Source: CBDCIS01 sp965217565 (GTDB lineage: Bacteria; Chloroflexota; Dehalococcoidia; Lucifugimonadales; CATOSD01). Taken from it: a stretch of DNA of 64,000 nt. A program made the position numbers and the translations under genes. Below the pieces are notes generated by a model that saw only the letters and a program-made list of their open reading frames with translations, searched no databases and had not been told where the DNA came from. This document shows positions 38,001-46,766 of the stretch, in pieces. The stretch spans positions 62,001 through 126,000 of the forward strand of contig CBDCIS010000002.1 in the NCBI GenBank assembly GCA_965217565.1. Direction: 5' to 3'. Positions within the stretch are counted from its first letter, which is position 1. Every line of letters begins with the position of its first letter.

Positions 38001-38257
38001 CCGGCTGGCCCGTTGCCAGGCAGCACCCGCGCGGACGGGACGGCACGGTGTTCATGACCATCGAGGACGAGACGGGCGATGTGCAGATCATCCTCTGGCC
38101 CCGCGTCTTCGCACGGCGTCGCAGGGAGCTAGGCAGCCAGGTGGTGGAGGTCACGGGGCGCATATCGAGGTGGGACGGGACTACGAACGTGATAGCGACG
38201 GACGTGCGTGCCGTCCGGACCGGCGTTGCCATGCCGCCCTCCCACGACTGGCGCTGA
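35090..38257 (+). CDS. dnaE2: error-prone DNA polymerase III alpha (DnaE2-type)
   Basis: 1055 residues from a GTG abutting the imuB stop; ATG 35099 or 35108 are alternative starts and 35108 (MVAGYVELHARSFYSFGVGA) may be the true one. Domains: PHP (about 7-210), C-family polymerase palm with PDIDLDFPRG (about 404) and the second catalytic motif IDLLSLPVLDQ (about 557), fingers (KGVFLLQSPAQLKM), then helix-hairpin-helix, and a C-terminal OB-fold (VTVAGWPVARQHPRGRDGTV, about 965-1040). The length is that of DnaE2 rather than replicative DnaE. In mycobacteria and Caulobacter this enzyme with ImuB performs damage-induced mutagenic translesion synthesis. Position behind a LexA box supports that role. 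Confidence 0.9.
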   Translation: MFGMVPMVAGYVELHARSFYSFGVGASHTHELLAQAKEYGYSALALTDTNLCGALEFARLANSLGIRPITGGELTLTDGSRLTLLARTRAGYSSISRLFTIANAADRRNPRLDPKHLPEHAKGLILLTGGRDGRLSQLAMDGRVGEARRLLKGYMDWYGPGSVYVELNQNFLRGDAERNRTLAEIAGEVGVPLVATNDVHYHTSERSRLQHALVAARLNTTIDQALPHILPNHHLHLKSQAQMERLFAECPEAVSNTLRIAERCDFDLSTDLGYTLPDPAVPEGYTAESFLHRLCYEAAARRYGGSVPQRVVERLRDEFRLIERLKLAGFLLLYREIVLVAQRIMEERGLVGPETPVEERPPGRGRGSSVALLVGYLIGISHVDPLEWDLTLERFISEDMTMLPDIDLDFPRGLREELIERVHQHFGPEYAVLAGAITTYKVKGIIQDLGKALGLPQEQLSLLSKQLHSHRAADLREEMAELPDFRDRVDAPGWRDLLELAPQLMDAPKGLSQHVGGMVLSSSPIPEMVPTRAGAMEGRFIMDWNKDSVADAGFAKIDLLSLPVLDQVEEALDLVEERDGRRPDLSRIDPEDPSVYDMINEGRSKGVFLLQSPAQLKMGQRLKSRSLRDLAYQVALIRPGVGVQGSAVSQFVERYRHGATWEYDHPLERRALERGYGIIVWQEQVVQLIEDVAGMTAAEADEVRRAFARPNNEHLIAMHCERFMEGARRNGVPEETARKIFSKINGHYMFPESHSHAFAITAYQAAWLKRYYPLEFFVALINNQPMGFYPMETLKQDARRFGVPFLNPCVNRSRVACAPESGSVRLGLRLIRDVGAESAKLIVEERQRRGPYVTAGDLVRRTGLKPQAVLSLAMAGAFDGITPNRREALWEAGLHSRPARNGQVALPVSVDDSMPRLPDFTEREKMTGEYRVMGIYPRGHLMEFVRPGLGPRVLPTVEVERLGDDERVTVAGWPVARQHPRGRDGTVFMTIEDETGDVQIILWPRVFARRRRELGSQVVEVTGRISRWDGTTNVIATDVRAVRTGVAMPPSHDWR

Positions 38258-38319
38258 GGTGCGCCAAAGACGGGGACCGGCTTGCGCGGGCGCCCCCGTG
38301 AGTACATAATGGGCCTGTT

Positions 38320-38979
38320 ATGCGCGGACGATACAGCCTGATAGCTGACCTGGGAGAGTTGGCGAAACGCCACGAGTTCGACGGCGATTGGCTGGCCTTC
38401 GATTCGAAGTACGACGTCGCTCCAACCCAGGAGGTCCTCACCGTCGTGGGCGGCGAGAACAGACGCGCCGGGTACATGCGATGGGGGCTGATTCCGCACT
38501 GGGCGAAGAACGCCTCCATCGGGAGCCGGATGATAAACGCCAGGGCGGAGACTGTGGCCGAGAAGCCCGCGTTCCGAGACGCGCTGAGGCGTCGGAGGTG
38601 CCTCGTGCTCGCGGACGGCTTCTACGAGTGGCAGAGGACCGGGGCCGTCCGGAGGCCCATGCGGGTCGTCATGCGGTCGGGAGAGCCCTTCGCATTCGCG
38701 GGCCTATGGTCGGTGTGGAGGGACCCGGATGGCAACGCCATCTCGTCCTGCGCCATCATCACGACCACTGCGAACGACCTGCTCAGGCCCATACACGACC
38801 GAATGCCGGTCATCCTGCCCAGGGACATGGAAGGCTTCTGGCTGGACCGCAGTGTCGAGGAGCCAGCGCGCTTACCAGCGCGCTGGCTCCTCATCCCGAC
38901 GATGAGATGGAGGCCTTCGAGGTGTCGACTCTTGTCAACTCTGTCGCCAACGACGGACCTGTGGTTGTTGCTCGTGTAG
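38320..38979 (+). pseudogene. SRAP (YedK/HMCES-like) protein with Cys2 replaced and a 3' frameshift
   Basis: 219 residues as read. The SRAP fold is clear: YDVAPTQEVLTVV, MRWGLIPHWAK, MINARAETV, LVLADGFYEWQR and PIHDRMPVIL carry the family's Asn, Glu and His. The catalytic residue is not: family members begin MCGR, with Cys2 forming a covalent link to abasic sites in DNA, whereas this begins MRGR (CGC instead of TGC). Near the end, a perfect hairpin at 38857-38892 coincides with a frame break; the normal end (HPDDEMEAFEVSTLVNSVA) is in another frame. The gene follows imuB-dnaE2 and would be part of the SOS cassette. It may be dead, repurposed, or affected by a sequencing error at the hairpin. 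Confidence 0.7.
38857..38892. repeat. perfect 15-bp inverted repeat inside the SRAP gene
   Basis: GAGGAGCCAGCGCGC and its exact complement flank a 6-base TTACCA loop. It coincides with the position where the SRAP reading frame breaks. Confidence 0.85.
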
Positions 38980-39225
38980 CCTGACTCACGAACGTCTTCC
39001 CCCACGCGACAGACGCCGCTTGGCAGGGCAGTACGGGCAGACCCACAACCCCATCGGGCCTGACTGTAATCGGCGGCGCCAAAGTGCACTGTTGGATTGC
39101 AGGCATGATCGCTCCCGTTCACGACACCTCAGGTTGGCCTGCCCACGATAGATGTATGATCCGTGTATGCCACACCGACAAGTATTAGCCCCAGGCAGGT
39201 AGTCAGAGGAGGTCGTTCGGCCCTG

Positions 39226-39304
39226 GAGCGGTCCTACATTGAGACTACCCACCGAAAAGTTCGCAGTCAGTATAGGGCACATCGGCTCACATATTTCGAC
39301 TTAA
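39226..39304 (+). pseudogene. serine recombinase 3' remnant
   Basis: RSYIETTHRKVRSQ resembles the remnant at 50378-50470 (QSYIEISHRKVRSSVHVGPP) both in protein and DNA, with one frameshift. That one continues into the PPKWTRT tail typical of large serine recombinases. No other part of a recombinase gene is nearby; the rest of the 38980-39341 gap shows nothing else. Confidence 0.5.
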
Positions 39305-39341
39305 GTGTGCTTTAATGGGAACTAATGCCGCAGTAGTCTAC

Positions 39342-40190
39342 CTATGCATGTGGCGCCCACTTGTAGATGTTCGCCAGCGTTCCGCCCATCAGAGTGGCGC
39401 GCTCAGAATCCGAGAGACGGTCAGTGACCCGGAAGGCCTCTACGCCCTGCTCATAGGTCAGCAGCCGAATGGCCCGGGTCCAGTCGGTGCCCCACAGGCA
39501 CCGCTCGAGGCCGTAGGCGTCGAATACACGGCTCAGCGGTTCCCAGATGTCGGGGTACGGGAACGGCTCGTGGGACAGGGTGCAGGCACCAGAAATCTTG
39601 ATGGCCATGTTATCCAGTTCCGCCGCCGCAAGCACGTTGGGTAGATCTGCGAAGGGTTCAGGCGGCGCAGGCGGCACGAAGGGCTGTGCCAGTCCCACGT
39701 GGTCAATAATCACTTGCGTGTCGGGATTGCGGCGGGCCAGTTCGATCAGAAGGGGAAGTCTGCCTGAAGCCATGACGTTGACCGGAACGCCCGCCCGGGC
39801 GCAGGCGGCGAATATGGCGTTAACGCCGGGGTGGTCGGCTTCGTAGCCTTGGGCCGCGAGCATGATGCGTGCGCCAACGACGCCCGGCGTCGCAGTCCAC
39901 TCGACCACATCCTCGGCGACCGTTTCGGAAATCGGATCAAAGGGGCGGACGAGGCCGAACCTGCCCGGATGTTTCGAGTACACATCCAGGGCGTAGCTGG
40001 CGTCGTACTGGTACAGCGAGAAGGGCGAGATGAGGATGGCCCCGTCCACTCCGACAGCGTCCATCGCTGCCACCATGTCGTCGCCGGTCACTTCCTCAGG
40101 CCCCTCCAGGAATCCATGCCAGGGATGCTCGGGACGGTCGCGCTCGAAGCAGTGTACCTGGCAGTCAATGGTGAGAGTCTTAGTCAACAT
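39342..40190 (-). CDS. amidohydrolase-2 family TIM-barrel hydrolase
   Basis: 282 residues, ATG at 40190 behind AAGGAGAAGG. The barrel begins TLTIDCQVHCFERDRPEHPW, where QVH replaces the common DxHxH metal motif (D-C-Q-V-H). Other landmarks are VQ-like GRFGLVRPFDP, VVGARIM, DTQVIIDHVG (His) and the C-terminal LWGTDWT, whose Asp is the conserved catalytic residue. The family includes 2-pyrone-4,6-dicarboxylate lactonase and aromatic decarboxylases; such genes are numerous in SAR202-like Chloroflexota, where they are linked to recalcitrant organic matter. The precise substrate cannot be assigned. It has no operon partner. Confidence 0.85.
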   Translation of the reverse strand: MLTKTLTIDCQVHCFERDRPEHPWHGFLEGPEEVTGDDMVAAMDAVGVDGAILISPFSLYQYDASYALDVYSKHPGRFGLVRPFDPISETVAEDVVEWTATPGVVGARIMLAAQGYEADHPGVNAIFAACARAGVPVNVMASGRLPLLIELARRNPDTQVIIDHVGLAQPFVPPAPPEPFADLPNVLAAAELDNMAIKISGACTLSHEPFPYPDIWEPLSRVFDAYGLERCLWGTDWTRAIRLLTYEQGVEAFRVTDRLSDSERATLMGGTLANIYKWAPHA

Positions 40191-40364
40191 CGTCCTTCTC
40201 CTTCACAAATGTCGCGTCAGCGAGAAAAGCTCTATCCCGTAGCTACACTCATTCGTTGCTTGGGATAGGGCATTTTACAACGTAACCGGATCCAAGGTGA
40301 AGGTCAATCTCTCCAGTCTCTTGGGACTCGAAGGTGCCCGTCGTCAGAGTCGAAGGTGCGCTTC

Positions 40365-40806
40365 ATTCCAGTCTGGTGCGACCGCGTGTACTCCCTTCGG
40401 ATGCGCGGCCATTGCGCGCCTCCGCTACGATCACCAACCCAGGCGAGCACTGCGACGCCTCACCGGTTTCGACTTCGTTGTGGTCGACCACGAAGCTGAT
40501 GGAGCTCAACAGTATGAACGCTTGGTGGCACACATCGCATGTCCGCCCGGTGAGGAACTCAACATTGCCCGGCAACTTCAACAATCGGTACTGATTCATG
40601 GTCGCAGAGGCGGATTCATCACCTTCATGGACTCTCGCAAGGGCGTTGAGACATTGGCGATGGCCACTGCAGAAGACATAAAGGGTCTCTTTGAGGACTC
40701 GGCAGTGAGCCCATACAGGGCCGGCTTTGTCTCAGCAGAGCGACGTCAGATTGAGCAACAACTCCGGTCAGGGGGATTGCGTGGCGTCGTTTCCACATCG
40801 GCACTA
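40365..40806 (+). pseudogene. DEAD/DEAH helicase (MrfA/YprA-like) remnant cut by an IS
   Basis: In two frames, RPLRASATITNPGEHCD and then LTGFDFVVVDHEADGAQQYE, GGFITFMDSRKGVETLA and LRSGGLRGVVSTSALE match the second RecA domain of MrfA/YprA-type (DUF1998-linked) helicases. The frame changes near 40450. The sequence stops at the SALE motif, exactly where an IS begins, and no continuation is found after the IS at 41509. Confidence 0.7.
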
Positions 40807-41508
40807 GAATGTGTTGACATTTGTATTATGCTAGGTATATGTCAACAGTTAGACTACCTTGGGAACAATGGTCAAGGACACATGAGTTCCTTCAAGGTCA
40901 GACAGGCTTGTACATTGGGAAGGAAGCCGAATGTAGGCGGTTCATCGATGCTGTATTGTGGATTTCTCGGACCGGTGCGCAATGGAGGATGCTCCCAGCC
41001 GAATATGGTAATTGGAACAGCGTCTATAAACGTTTCGCCCGATGGTGTGAACGCCGAGTATGGGAGCGTATGCATCAGTATTTGGTCGATGACCCCGACA
41101 TGGAACACCTCATCATCGACAGCACAGTGGTCCGTGCCCATCCTTGCGCTGCGGGGGCGTTAAAAAAACGGAGAGCAGGAGCACGATGTCACTCAAGCTG
41201 AGGAACTCATAGACGGACTCGATAGTGAGTATGTGATTGCAGACCGAGCATACGACTCCAAGCAGTTCCTTGAGTCAATCATAAGGAGCGGTGCAGTTCC
41301 GATAATACCTGCTCGCTCCAACTGGAAGGCGCTCCACTCATACGACGAGTATCTATACCGAGAGCGTCATCTGGTCGAATGCTTCATCGGCAAGATCAAG
41401 CATTTCCGCCGCATCTTCTCCCGGTTCGACAAGCTGGCGAACAGATACCTCGGGTTCCTACATTTCGTCGGTGCTCTCATATGGCTAAGATGAAATGTCA
41501 ACACAACC
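40807..41508 (+). mobile_element. internally deleted IS427-like element
   Basis: 702 bp with ends GAATGTGTTGACAT and ATGTCAACACAACC, flanked by TA within CTAG on both sides. It is related to the 808-bp element at 46767-47574 but is 106 bp shorter because of a deletion just after the A7 slippery run of the transposase. It inserted into the helicase gene. Confidence 0.8.
40839..41493 (+). pseudogene. deleted IS427-type transposase
   Basis: The N-terminal frame (STVRLPWEQWSRTHEFLQ ... LIIDSTVVRAHPCAAGALKK) and C-terminal frame (IADRAYDSKQFLE ... RERHLVECFIGKIKHFRRIF) match the transposase at 46782-47542. About 35 codons between GALKK and the DVTQAEEL segment are missing, so the enzyme is not functional. 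Confidence 0.8.
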
Positions 41509-41548
41509 TAGTCCGGCCGGGGCGTTTTGCACTTCTCTCTTACGCTAA

Positions 41549-42397
41549 GAGGGTGTGTGAGAAGTTCAAATTAGGTTGGTGCTAAGCGTCGGAGCATGAG
41601 ATGAATCATAGCTATATGGGTCCACGCCTCGGTTGTATCGGACAGAGCTTCGTAGTCCTTGCTCATCCGACGGCACCTGCTGAGCCACGCGAATGTTCGT
41701 TCGACCACCCATCTTCGCGGCAGCACTTGAAAACGGTGGCTGTCCCTGGGGCGCTTGACAATCTCGAGTGCCCAGCCTGTCAGGGCCCAGACCCACTCGA
41801 CCAGCTTTCCAGCATAGCCAGCATCGGCCCAGACCAACCTCATGCGGGGAAACCTCCCTATCAATTTATCGATGACCAGCTTCGCCCCATCCCTATCCTG
41901 GATATTGGCAGGATGCACCACCACCGCCAGCAGCAACCCCATGGTATCTACAATGATATGTCGCTTTCGACCGTTGACCTTCTTGCCAGCGTCATAGCCA
42001 CGAGGCCCCCTTTTTCCGTAGTCTTGACCGACTGGCTGTCTATGATAGCAGCGCTAGGTGTCGGGTTCCTCCCCTCGGCCTGCCGGACCTTGACTCGGAG
42101 AGCGTCATTGGCTCGTTCCCATGTACCATCCTCTCTCCACTCCCGAAAATACCACCATACAGTACCCCAAGGCGGGAGGTCATGCGGCATGGCTCGCCAC
42201 GTGCAACCGTTGCGCAGAACGTATAGAATGCCGTTGACGACTTCCCGCAGGTCTACAGTACGTGGCCTTCCCCCAGTTTTGGCTGCCGGGAGTAGCGGAG
42301 CGAGCATCTTCCACTGTTCATCAGTCAGGTCACTGGGGTATGCTTTGCGTTTCATGCCTCCATTCTAATACATATCCAAGACTTCTCACACACCCTC
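41549..42397 (-). mobile_element. IS5-family insertion sequence, copy 3
   Basis: The same 849-bp element as at 25801 and 30918, same orientation as copy 2. It lies at the 3' side of the IS1380 relic. Outside trinucleotides are TAA (left) and TGA (right). Confidence 0.9.
41571..42355 (-). CDS. IS5-family transposase (copy 3), -1 frameshift
   Basis: N-terminal frame 41948-42355 and C-terminal frame ending at 41571 joined by the A5G5 slippery run, as in copies 1 and 2. The protein is identical to theirs. Confidence 0.88.
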
Positions 42398-44057
42398 TGA
42401 GCAACAACTCGTATGAGGGGTGGCCTCTGGCCAGACGGATGATCAGTCTCCTATCGTGCCTCACCACACGGCCCGGAAGGGCTATCAGGGCGAAGCGGAC
42501 TGCCTTGAGACGCTTGCTCTTCCACTCACCCCCCAACACCAGATGCTTCATCGCAGAGTTCAAGTTGAACGCCAGCACCGCTATCGCCTACCATGCTGCG
42601 TTGATCCGAACAGCCCTGACGGAAGCCTTCCCCCGGCCAGATCGCTCTTCAGAACGCCGTGGACCTCTTCGCCCTTGCCACATCTGCGCCTCGACCACCA
42701 GATCAACTCATCTCCCGGAAGGCTCCGGTTGGAAACCACCCCAAACACCTTGTGCCATCCCCCGTTGGCCAGCCTCATCGCAGGAAAGGGAAGCTCCAGC
42801 TGTGCCTTCCATCCCCACTAGAGGCTGTTTGTTCAAAGGCTCCCTGATAGCGATGAACCGATACTCAGGGTTCTTCTTGCTGTAGGCTATCCAGTCGGGT
42901 ACGAAGTTCACCTCCGCCCACTGTTGACCCGTATCCACCCGATACTGGCCCGACTTGCGGTACAGGACATGCCACTGTTGTTCGGCAACCTCCGACACCG
43001 CACGGCGGAACTCCGCCGTCACGTCAACCCCTACCGCGCAAACTCGATCACCCCGAACCGCTCGCCTCTCCCCTCCGCGCAGTACAGCAGTAACTCCCGC
43101 TGGTACCCTGCCGTGTCAGACCTCAGCATCACCCTGTCCACCCCAGAAGGTAGATGCCTCAGTGCTTCGGTCAACACTCGCAACTGCTGATGGCCCGCGG
43201 GTACGTTGCCGTCCCGAAACTCCGAATGCACTATCAGGTCGGCCTCTGCCCAGTATATCGTCAGCGGCGGGTAGGCTTTGTACTTCTTGTAGCTGTAGAG
43301 CGCCTCCTGCTTGTGCGTCTCCACCAGGGTGGCGTCCATGTCCACCGTGGCCTCCCTATAAATAAGGCGAACGGCTCTGCACGAAGCCCACCAGGTCGGC
43401 ATTGACCTTCCCCAGCACCCTCAGCGCTTCGTTGGGAGCGGGTATGAATGCTCTGTGAACTTCCCGCATGGCCTCCTCGCCCGCGTCATGGAATCTCTCC
43501 AGGTACCGGAACACCGCCGAGTCCGACCGCACACTCCGTCCACGCTCGACACGCCATCGCTCTTCCAACGCCCTGCGCTCTCTACGACCCATCCCCTAGG
43601 TCTCGACCTCGCGAACCACCCTGCACAACCCCGCGTCCTTCTTCAGAACATCGAGAGCGACCACCGACTCACCCCTTGCCAGGTTCAACAGTATCAGCGA
43701 GTTGACTACCTAGGTTGTGTTGACATTCCGGTTTCATGTCATTCCTCACTGCGTTCGGAATCTAAAGCGGTAGCGGCATTTCAGGCATAGGCTTTAGATT
43801 CTTCGTCGCTTTGCTCCTCAGAATGACAATTTGGACGGCTTACTCGGTTATGAAATGCCCGGTATCTCAAATGTCAACACTACCTAGCTATCCGTCCAGC
43901 CCTGACCACACTCCCGCAGTCCCACGTGGCGCTCTATCGATGACTTCAAGCCGGATGCATGCATCAGTTCAAGGTAAATCATCAGGCCGGACAGCGCCGT
44001 CATACATGTCGAACTCTTCTCCTGCTCGTACTGGAACGGCAGAACCCCTTGCTTCAT
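42398..44057 (-). pseudogene. IS1380-family transposase relic, itself interrupted by a MITE
   Basis: Read on the - strand from ATG 44057: KQGVLPFQYEQEKSSTCMTA ... HVGLRECGQGWTDS, then the MITE at 43713-43884, then VVNSLILLNLARGESVVALD, RERRALEERWRVERGRSV, ATVDMDATLVETHKQEALYS, HSEFRDGNVPAGHQQLRVL and RSDTAGYQRELLLYCAEG, all in IS1380 order. There are several frame changes and two in-frame TAG codons. The 3' end runs into IS copy 3. The DMDAT segment is the first catalytic Asp region. The element is dead. Confidence 0.8.
43713..43884. mobile_element. 172-bp MITE with IS427-like ends
   Basis: Ends GGTTGTGTTGACAT and ATGTCAACACTACC match the ends of the 808-bp IS at 46767-47574; TA is duplicated on both sides. 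It encodes nothing. Inside is a second inverted pair built on GTCATTC and GAATCTAAAGC, so it can fold back on itself. Removing it restores the IS1380 reading. Confidence 0.85.
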
Positions 44058-44148
44058 AATAGTTGCACCTCGTTGGTGATGGCTTTGTCTGTGCAACATC
44101 CATCTTAGCTCCCTTCATGGCGGGCTCCAACGAGGTCTTCCTCTTATC

Positions 44149-44607
44149 TAGCTGGAGTATCTAGGGATCAGGGAAGGCCGAGACGTTGTGGTCTTTGGTC
44201 TGGGCAAGTCGGTCAACGTCGCCCTGGAAGCTGCAGAGTTGCTCGCTGAGTATGGCATTGCTTGCGGCGTTGTGAATCCTATCTTCGTGAAGCCCTTGGA
44301 CCTCGACCTGCTCTTGGATGCGGCTCGCAGCGTGGGCCGCTCCGTTACCGTAGAAGAAAACGTGCTCGCCGGGGGCGTCGGTTCGGCCATACTGGAAGCC
44401 CTCGCAAAGGCCGGGCTGAGGGACGTAGCGGTCCACCGTATTGGAATGCCGGACTCTTTCATCAAGCACGGCACTGCCGCGGACCAACGCCACTGGTTGC
44501 GGCTGGACGCCGAGGGCATCGCTCACCGGGTTTTGAGTGTCTTCTTCCCCAAGACAGCGGCGTCTCACCGGATAGAGGCCGATGAAGGAGTCAAGGTAGA
44601 GACCTAG
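44149..44607 (+). pseudogene. dxs: 5'-truncated 1-deoxyxylulose-5-phosphate synthase fragment
   Basis: REGRDVVVFGLGKSVNVALE, VVNPIFVKPLDLDLL, VTVEENVLAGGVGSAILE and HRIGMPDSFIKHG form the C-terminal transketolase-like domain of DXS, about 150 residues out of roughly 620. An in-frame TAG precedes the first recognisable residue, and neither the thiamine diphosphate nor the pyrimidine-binding domain is present. DXS makes the first MEP-pathway intermediate; this fragment cannot. It lies just beyond the IS1380 relic, which probably marks the breakpoint. Confidence 0.75.
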
Positions 44608-44701
44608 CGGTCCCCGCCCCTGCTCACAGGTTCATTCGCTGCCTAGGAACAAGCCTGCTCTTCCGGACGGGACGTTTGTTGTTGCCCTTCGCAGCCCCAA
44701 T

Positions 44702-46357
44702 TCATGCCAACTCGACGAGCTCTGACTTACTGTGGATTCCAGACGCGCCATCCGGCCTCGGCGGGACGTCTTGCTCTATTTGAGGGGTACCGTCCGCCTC
44801 CACACAGCGGACCCGGAAGCTGTGGGCTCCCTCTTCGAACGGCCAATCGTAGCGCCAGATCACCCACGTAGCATCCGACAGCGGGGTACGCAATATCGCC
44901 TCGCGCCATTGGGGTTCGTCGTCTAATCGCACCTCGACCCTGGAGATCCCACGCACTCCAGCGTAGGCGATTCCACCAATCGGGATCAGCTTCTGGCCAC
45001 TGTCTTCGATCACCGACTCCACGGCCACCGTGTCAACCACAGATGTGGCCTTGACTCCCGCCTCCTTGGACCAACCGCGTTCGACCCAGTAACCGTCTCT
45101 GTACTCGCCTATGACCTCGATCCCGGTGATCCATTTGGGCTGCTTCATGCCGTAGCGGTCGGGGAGCCAAATCCGCAGCGGGAACCCATGATCGAACGGT
45201 ATAGGTTTACCATCCCAGTTGTACGCGAGCATTATCCGCTCGTCCGAGTCGATCAATTCGAGAGCGACCGTTTCGTAAAACCCATCGCCGCTGGTTATGA
45301 ACAGGTAGCGCGCACGGGCCTGGGGTCTGACATCGACAAGGATATCCTTAAGGCTGGCCCCGGCCCAGTGGGTGGTGCTTATCAGCGGACCGCCCACCCG
45401 GTTGGAGATACAACTCAACGTGACAAACTCACTGCGAGCCCTGTACCTGTTTCTGAGGTCGCTCAACGTCAACTCTAATGGGTTATCCACGAGTCCTGTG
45501 ATTGGCAGTGTCCACGTTGCTTCATCGATCACCGTTGGCTCCGAACGGATGAATACCTGGTAGTGATCCCTGACGGCGGTGTATTCGGGCCGCGTACCGA
45601 GAGCAGGCTTGAGAGGGTTATCTTCGTTGGGCAGATAGATAGCGGACGCGGTGTCGGGCATGTTTGCCTTCATCGTTTCCAATTCAGCTTGCAGGCGGTT
45701 GCGCTCGTTCACTGCGAGGACGCGCCCTAGGCCTGCGCCGGCAACCGTAACGGTTGCCGTAGTCACACCCATTCGGATGAGGAACTGCCGCCTGCCAACT
45801 ACTTCGACGGAGTGCGGTTCCGCTTGCACCGGCGAGCTTGTCGCCGAAACGTAGCGCCGAGGCAGGAGCCTGCGGGCCGTGACGGCAGTGACTACGCCCC
45901 AGACACAGAACACGACAAAGACCCACAGGAAGATGAATGGCACAGGGGTCGTGGATTGTGATATGTCTGCCGAGATGATGGCGACTGGCAGACCCAAGAC
46001 CGCGCCCGCCAGTAGGCCCAAGTAGTGTACACGAGCGGCAGGTAAGCGTTCGACAACACCACATACGATGATGTTTGCGACGATTCCGCCAATGAGGAAC
46101 ATCAGCACCGCCAGGACCTGTTCGGCGGTCTTCGCAACGCCCGCGACACTGAGGCCCAGCATCTGCAGGCTATCAATCATCAGATCGATGCCGAACGTCA
46201 CGACCGGCCCCGGCAGGACCCGGCCAACCCAATCGAAGACATCGAACGGCGCGAATGAGAGGTCGAGCAACTTGTCAGCCAGGTACATCACCGCAATGAT
46301 CGGCACGGTGAGCATAGCGCCGACCAGAGTGCCCAGCCCGAGAGTCTGCATCTTCAT
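44702..46357 (-). CDS. membrane-anchored sulfite-oxidase-family molybdoenzyme
   Basis: 551 residues, ATG at 46357. The first 175 residues contain four or five transmembrane helices (MLTVPIIAVMYLADKLL, LAVLMFLIGGIVANIIVCGV, LGLLAGAVLGLPVAII, PFIFLWVFVVFCVWGVVTAV). An RRQFLIRMGV segment with a following hydrophobic stretch looks like a twin-arginine signal inside the chain (about 190). The catalytic domain from about 255 has the molybdopterin-coordinating Cys in FVTLSCISNRVGG and HWAGASLKDIL, then GDGFYETV and the C-terminal Mo-cofactor dimerisation domain (VAVESVIEDSGQKLIP). It probably acts outside the membrane as a sulfite or other oxidoanion dehydrogenase. Fusion of a multi-helix anchor to the N-terminus is seen in some Chloroflexota and Actinobacteria homologues. 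Confidence 0.88.
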   Translation of the reverse strand: MKMQTLGLGTLVGAMLTVPIIAVMYLADKLLDLSFAPFDVFDWVGRVLPGPVVTFGIDLMIDSLQMLGLSVAGVAKTAEQVLAVLMFLIGGIVANIIVCGVVERLPAARVHYLGLLAGAVLGLPVAIISADISQSTTPVPFIFLWVFVVFCVWGVVTAVTARRLLPRRYVSATSSPVQAEPHSVEVVGRRQFLIRMGVTTATVTVAGAGLGRVLAVNERNRLQAELETMKANMPDTASAIYLPNEDNPLKPALGTRPEYTAVRDHYQVFIRSEPTVIDEATWTLPITGLVDNPLELTLSDLRNRYRARSEFVTLSCISNRVGGPLISTTHWAGASLKDILVDVRPQARARYLFITSGDGFYETVALELIDSDERIMLAYNWDGKPIPFDHGFPLRIWLPDRYGMKQPKWITGIEVIGEYRDGYWVERGWSKEAGVKATSVVDTVAVESVIEDSGQKLIPIGGIAYAGVRGISRVEVRLDDEPQWREAILRTPLSDATWVIWRYDWPFEEGAHSFRVRCVEADGTPQIEQDVPPRPDGASGIHSKSELVELA

Positions 46358-46766
46358 TAGGGTATCCCCCTTTCGCTTGCGCCCTACAGAGGCCGCTGGT
46401 TCGACTCGCAGTCTATCCAGTTAGGGCCCCGGACCGGTCCGCCTGAAGGTTATTGGCGCTTCCGCGTTAGGACACAAGTATGAACCTTAGGCTGCAACCC
46501 TTAGGTTGGCGGCCAACCGGACATTGGATGACCGAATATGACAGCCGACTTTCGGGCCATGCCATACACACCTTCTGAATTCCATTGTAGCCCATAAACC
46601 TCTCGGGATGGGAGGGGGCGCAATTGTTCAGAATCGGGAGAAGTGAAGGGATTGCCCATAGTGCCCCTCGCGGTCACTCACTAACTAACCCCATCCGGTT
46701 AGGGGATGGGAAACTCCCGATTGCCTCTCTGACCTGCCCCCTAAAACTGGCCCAAGTGAAATGTTA
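46358..46766. other. intergenic region upstream of the molybdoenzyme
   Basis: About 400 bases with mixed composition. It should hold the - strand promoter of the 44702 gene, but no clear consensus pair stands out. No gene was recognised. Confidence 0.4.

Noticed and set aside
44188..44607. A complete small enzyme at the DXS fragment
   Set aside because: It begins in the middle of the transketolase C-terminal domain and lacks the cofactor-binding domains, so it is a truncated gene.
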